Shown: one piece after another, positions 37,758 to 41,255 of the stretch
How the letters are laid out: the number at the start of each line of letters is the position of its first letter
Numbering within the stretch: the first letter of the stretch is position 1
Assembly (NCBI GenBank): GCA_021372575.1
Contig: JAJFUE010000094.1
Coordinates: 1 to 41,255, forward strand
Direction of reading: 5' to 3'
DNA length: 41,255 nucleotides
DNA from: a bacterium
Lineage (GTDB): Bacteria; Sumerlaeota; Sumerlaeia; MVZB01
Notes under the pieces: model-generated
Seen by the model: only the letters and a program-made list of their open reading frames with translations
The model's database searches: none
Told to the model about the DNA's origin: nothing
Position numbers and translations under genes: made by a program

Positions 37758-39060
37758 TCTCGTTGAGCCTCCATTCCTTGTCCATGCGATAGACCTCGAC
37801 GCCGCGCGGCACGAGCCATTCGAACGCGCGGTCGTGCGCGATGTTGTTGCAGACCACGAGCAGCAGCACGCGGTAGCCGAGGCCGCGCGCGTCGGAAAGT
37901 GCGGTGATCAGGCCGTCGGTCACGTCGCCGGTAATCACCACGAGCGCTTGGCGGCGCGGGATGTACGGCAGCTCCTCCGGCAGCAGCTTGTCGATCGTCA
38001 GCCCGTCGCTCAACTCGATGCGGCCGAGGTTCTCGAGGATGATCGAGAACTGGTCGGGCGAGGCGCCGGGGCGGATCGCGATCGGCGCCAGCCGGTTGTC
38101 GGCGGGGCGCTTGCCGGCCACGTTGCGCGCCTCGCCGAGGCTGGCGGCGGCGCGCGCCTGCGCGAGCGTGATGCCGGGCAGCCCCAGCGGATCGCGGCCG
38201 TTGCTGAAGAATCCGACGCGCCAACCGCCGTCGGAAAGGAACCGGCATACGGTCGCCGCGATCTCGACGGCCTGTTCGGCGGGGGGCTGCGAAAATTTCT
38301 CGAACGATCGCGCCTCGGCCCATGCCTCCTTGTGAAAATCGAGCACAACCGTCGCGCCGGCCTCGATCACGGGATCGAACAGCCGGGTGCGCAGCGCCCC
38401 GGTGCGGGCGGAACTTTTCCAATGGATGCGCTTGAGCGGATCGCCACGGCGGTATTCGCGCACGCCGCGCGGCAGCGTCGGGTCCTCGAAGATGCTGCGC
38501 GCGGCGGCCAGGTTGCCGAGGCGCGGCTGGCGGCCGGCTTCAAAGTCGGTCAGCACCGAATAGCGCGGCAGGACGGTCACGAAATCGCGGCGCGGCTCGA
38601 CGCGGCAACGCCGGAACAGCCCGAACACGTCGCCGGTCTCCAGGATCAGCGGCCCGATCGGATGGCACCCGCGCCTCGGCGGGATGATCCGGTACGTCAG
38701 GTAAAAGCTTCGGCGCGGCGGCAGGAACAACAACCGCCGCCACGTCCCCTGGCAGCCCGAGTCGGACAGGACCGTCTCCTCCGTGTAAAGCCACAGGATC
38801 GGCCACGGCGCCGGGTTGAACAGCCGCGTCGTCACGTTGACGGGCTCGCCGATCGTGACCACGTCGCGGTCGAGCTCGCGCGTGCAGACCAGCGGCCGCA
38901 GCCACACGACCGTCATGAGCTGCGCCAGGATCAGCAGCCCTAGCGAGACGTAAATCCCCACGGCAAGCAGCCCAACGTGGAACGCGAACAACGCCCACAG
39001 CGCCGCGGCGGGCAACGCCAACCCAAAAATGATGATGAGAAAAACACGGTTATGAATCAT
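37732..39060 (-). CDS. DUF58-domain membrane protein (442 aa)
   Basis: Two membrane helices at the N-terminus (about 8-27 and 29-52) are followed by a beta-rich region. The diagnostic DUF58 motif is VREYRRGDPLKRIHWKSSARTG (about residues 198-219, broken here only by listing). A von Willebrand A-like domain follows (VVLDFHKEAWAEA, VVITGDVTDGLITALSDA). It is second in the MoxR-DUF58-DUF4129 run, whose MoxR AAA+ ATPases act as chaperones for such vWA-like partners. The spacer to the MoxR gene carries an inverted word repeat. Confidence 0.92.
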   Translation of the reverse strand: MIHNRVFLIIIFGLALPAAALWALFAFHVGLLAVGIYVSLGLLILAQLMTVVWLRPLVCTRELDRDVVTIGEPVNVTTRLFNPAPWPILWLYTEETVLSDSGCQGTWRRLLFLPPRRSFYLTYRIIPPRRGCHPIGPLILETGDVFGLFRRCRVEPRRDFVTVLPRYSVLTDFEAGRQPRLGNLAAARSIFEDPTLPRGVREYRRGDPLKRIHWKSSARTGALRTRLFDPVIEAGATVVLDFHKEAWAEARSFEKFSQPPAEQAVEIAATVCRFLSDGGWRVGFFSNGRDPLGLPGITLAQARAAASLGEARNVAGKRPADNRLAPIAIRPGASPDQFSIILENLGRIELSDGLTIDKLLPEELPYIPRRQALVVITGDVTDGLITALSDARGLGYRVLLLVVCNNIAHDRAFEWLVPRGVEVYRMDKEWRLNEIVIGRQYI

Positions 39061-39077
39061 GACTCACACGCATTTTC

Positions 39078-39187
39078 ATTAATGAGCAATGAGAAATGAG
39101 AAACCGAAAACAGAAGCAATCTGCCGCGATCATCGGCGTTTTAATTGTTCATTATTTATTGCTCATTGCTCATTGCTCATTTCTCAT
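39078..39187. repeat. Inverted repeat built of AATGAG words in an operon spacer
   Basis: The left arm AATGAGCAATGAGAAATGAG (39081-39100) and the right arm made of GCTCATTGCTCATTTCTCATT (about 39161-39188) are near-complementary, with about 60 bases between. It fills the spacer between the MoxR and DUF58 genes and resembles the element in the dksA-lspA spacer. Confidence 0.65.
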
Positions 39188-40192
<1,005 letters not shown>

Positions 40193-40363
40193 AAAATCTC
40201 CGCCTCCGTTGCGCAGTGTTATCGTAAACCAAACGGCACCCGAAAGAAACGGGATTGCAGCGATACGCATCGCCTCCGACAGCGGAAGCGCATCGTTTCC
40301 CAATCGGGTTCCATATATTAGTGTCGTGACCGGGGGAAAAGTTTTGGAAAAAAGGCCAAACAA

Positions 40364-40510
40364 AAAAGCAGATCACGAAATTCACGAAAAAAGAGCACGA
40401 AGAAACACGAAAAAGATTTTTGTCGCAGAGAAGCGGAGTTTGGCAGAGAGGCAGAGAATATTTCTGAACTGAAGAATTGAACAGGAGGAAACGGAGGAAA
40501 CGGAGTAATT
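40364..40510. repeat. Three adjacent short-word repeat runs
   Basis: The runs are CACGAAATTCACGAAAAAAG and AGCACGAAGAAACACGAAA (40374-40412), GCAGAGAAGCGG...GGCAGAGAGGCAGAGA (40434-40467) and GGAGGAAACGGAGGAAACGG (40484-40503). Different words with the same architecture follow one another in a gap of 645 bases without a gene. Confidence 0.6.
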
Positions 40511-40590
40511 TCTTTTGGCTGAAGTTCTGTTGCCGGCTCATGCCGATCTACAACCTACACGGCGATAGCGCCGGGTTCGCCAAATATTAT

Positions 40591-40711
40591 GTGGAGTGCG
40601 GCAGCTTGCTGCCGCTTTGTCCGGGCAAGCTTGCTTGCCCGTGACTGGCTGGTGTGCGGACGGGGAGCAAGCTCCCCTGGGTCTAAGCGGCAACAAGCTG
40701 CCGCACTCCAC
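40591..40711. repeat. Cloverleaf palindrome: 27-bp outer arms enclosing two hairpins
   Basis: Outer arms 40591-40617 and 40685-40711 (GTGGAGTGCGGCAGCTTG...) are inverted repeats with one mismatch in 27. Inside are GGGCAAGC/GCTTGCCC (40623-40640) and GGGGAGCAAGCTCCCC (40662-40677). The architecture is the same as at 15771-15918. No gene is seen; short frames here are repeat translations. Confidence 0.8.
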
Positions 40712-40837
40712 ATGGGTGTACATGCGAAAGTGGCGCGAAAACGGGCGGGCTGTTTCGGCGGAGGGGGGAAAGTGTGGAACGCTTCAATGGGGGTGAGGTA
40801 TTACCGGCGGCGGTGCCGGGGAGAGGTATTACCTCGA

Positions 40838-41255
40838 TTATGGCGGGGAGGTTAGGAGATCGGCGCGGATGGAATCAAGCAGATTGCTGGAGCCGGGGAA
40901 GGTCGGGCGGCTCGTGATCGATTCGAGGAGTTTCGATTTGATTGGGTCGGCAGCCTTGCGGCTGGAACCGGCCGATGCGGGGAGTGGCAGGCTTCCGAGC
41001 GGCGATTTGCCGATCGGGAGATCGGCGATCCCGGGAACAGCGAGACCGTTCGCGGATACCAGCGCGACGGTTTGGTCGTAAAGCTTTTTGGTCTTGGCGG
41101 CGATTTCCTCGATCGAACGGTACGTGGGGACCGAAGGGACTGCCGGGACGCATGGAACCGAAGTCGCGGGAGCGTGGGATTGACGATTTACGATTGACGA
41201 TTGAGGCTTGGGGGAATCGGTTATCGGCGCGGTTGAATGGGAATCTATGGCCGGA
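40838..41255 (-). CDS. 3' end of a gene entering from the right edge, hypothetical
   Basis: A minus-strand frame without any start codon is open from the window edge (41255) to TAA at 40838, giving at least 138 codons. Codon third positions are mostly G/C over the last ~110 codons (VPTYRSIEEIAAKTKKLYDQTVAL, ANGLAVPGIADLPIGKSPLGS, PIKSKLLESITSRPTFPGSSN), which supports coding. The part nearest the edge translates a tandem GATTGACGATTTACG word (41179-41204) in frame and is Ser/Pro rich. No family was recognised. The overlapping plus-strand and other minus-strand frames have poorer codon structure. Confidence 0.5.
   Translation of the reverse strand, partial: PAIDSHSTAPITDSPKPQSSIVNRQSHAPATSVPCVPAVPSVPTYRSIEEIAAKTKKLYDQTVALVSANGLAVPGIADLPIGKSPLGSLPLPASAGSSRKAADPIKSKLLESITSRPTFPGSSNLLDSIRADLLTSPP

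Overview
The window is a chromosomal segment from a GC-rich bacterium. Most genes lie on the minus strand and use GC-rich third codon positions. No rRNA, tRNA or CRISPR array is visible. The gene content suggests a free-living, large-genome member of the PVC group or a neighbouring candidate phylum (Planctomycetes, Lentisphaerae, Sumerlaeota or Hydrogenedentes types). The clues are ileS-dksA-lspA in one operon, a Tat-exported Gfo/Idh/MocA lipoprotein, an M56 peptidase fused to planctomycete-style LRRs, a MoxR-DUF58-DUF4129 operon, and many palindromic or word-like intergenic repeats. This placement is inference; no marker was searched.

Layout. Positions 1-4500 (minus): ECF sigma factor, a transmembrane anti-sigma-like protein and a large secreted coiled-coil/repeat protein. 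Positions 4500-8930 (minus): ileS, a DksA/TraR protein with a long Lys/Ala/Pro tail, and lspA, behind a good sigma-70-type promoter. Positions 9220-9966: a SAM methyltransferase with a GTG start. Positions 10130-15920 are an accessory graveyard. It holds four generations of a REP-associated tyrosine transposase (RAYT) element with CGGGGACGT-type terminal inverted repeats: one full-length gene, two decayed genes and one stub. It also holds a group II intron whose reverse transcriptase has been reduced by deletion to a 78-residue remnant, two small phage-like segments each bracketed by inverted copies of a 19-mer (one a frameshifted terminase C-terminus), and a cloverleaf palindrome.

Positions 16000-17960 (minus): a small lipoprotein and the Tat-exported oxidoreductase. 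Positions 18060-21990 (plus): an AT-rich three-gene cassette of unrecognised exported proteins with its own promoter and a 48-nt near-perfect hairpin. It is the best candidate here for an undescribed system. Positions 22093-25587: dnaE (Pol III alpha). Positions 25874-28803 (minus): a GT-C glycosyltransferase translationally coupled to a DUF554 membrane protein. Positions 28884-32858 (minus): a hybrid sensor kinase and a DUF4349 lipoprotein. Position 33057 (plus): a small exported protein. Positions 33997-36044 (minus): a BlaI repressor and an M56-LRR sensor peptidase with an operator overlapping their promoter. Positions 36153-40192 (minus): DUF4129, DUF58 and MoxR. Positions 40364-41255: repeats and the 3' end of a gene that enters from the right edge.

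Across the whole window, gene 3' flanks and spacers carry short tandem words (for example GATTCAC, GCTCGT, ATGATGA, CACGAA, ACTCAG), often with an inverted partner. This pattern is the most pervasive unexplained signal.
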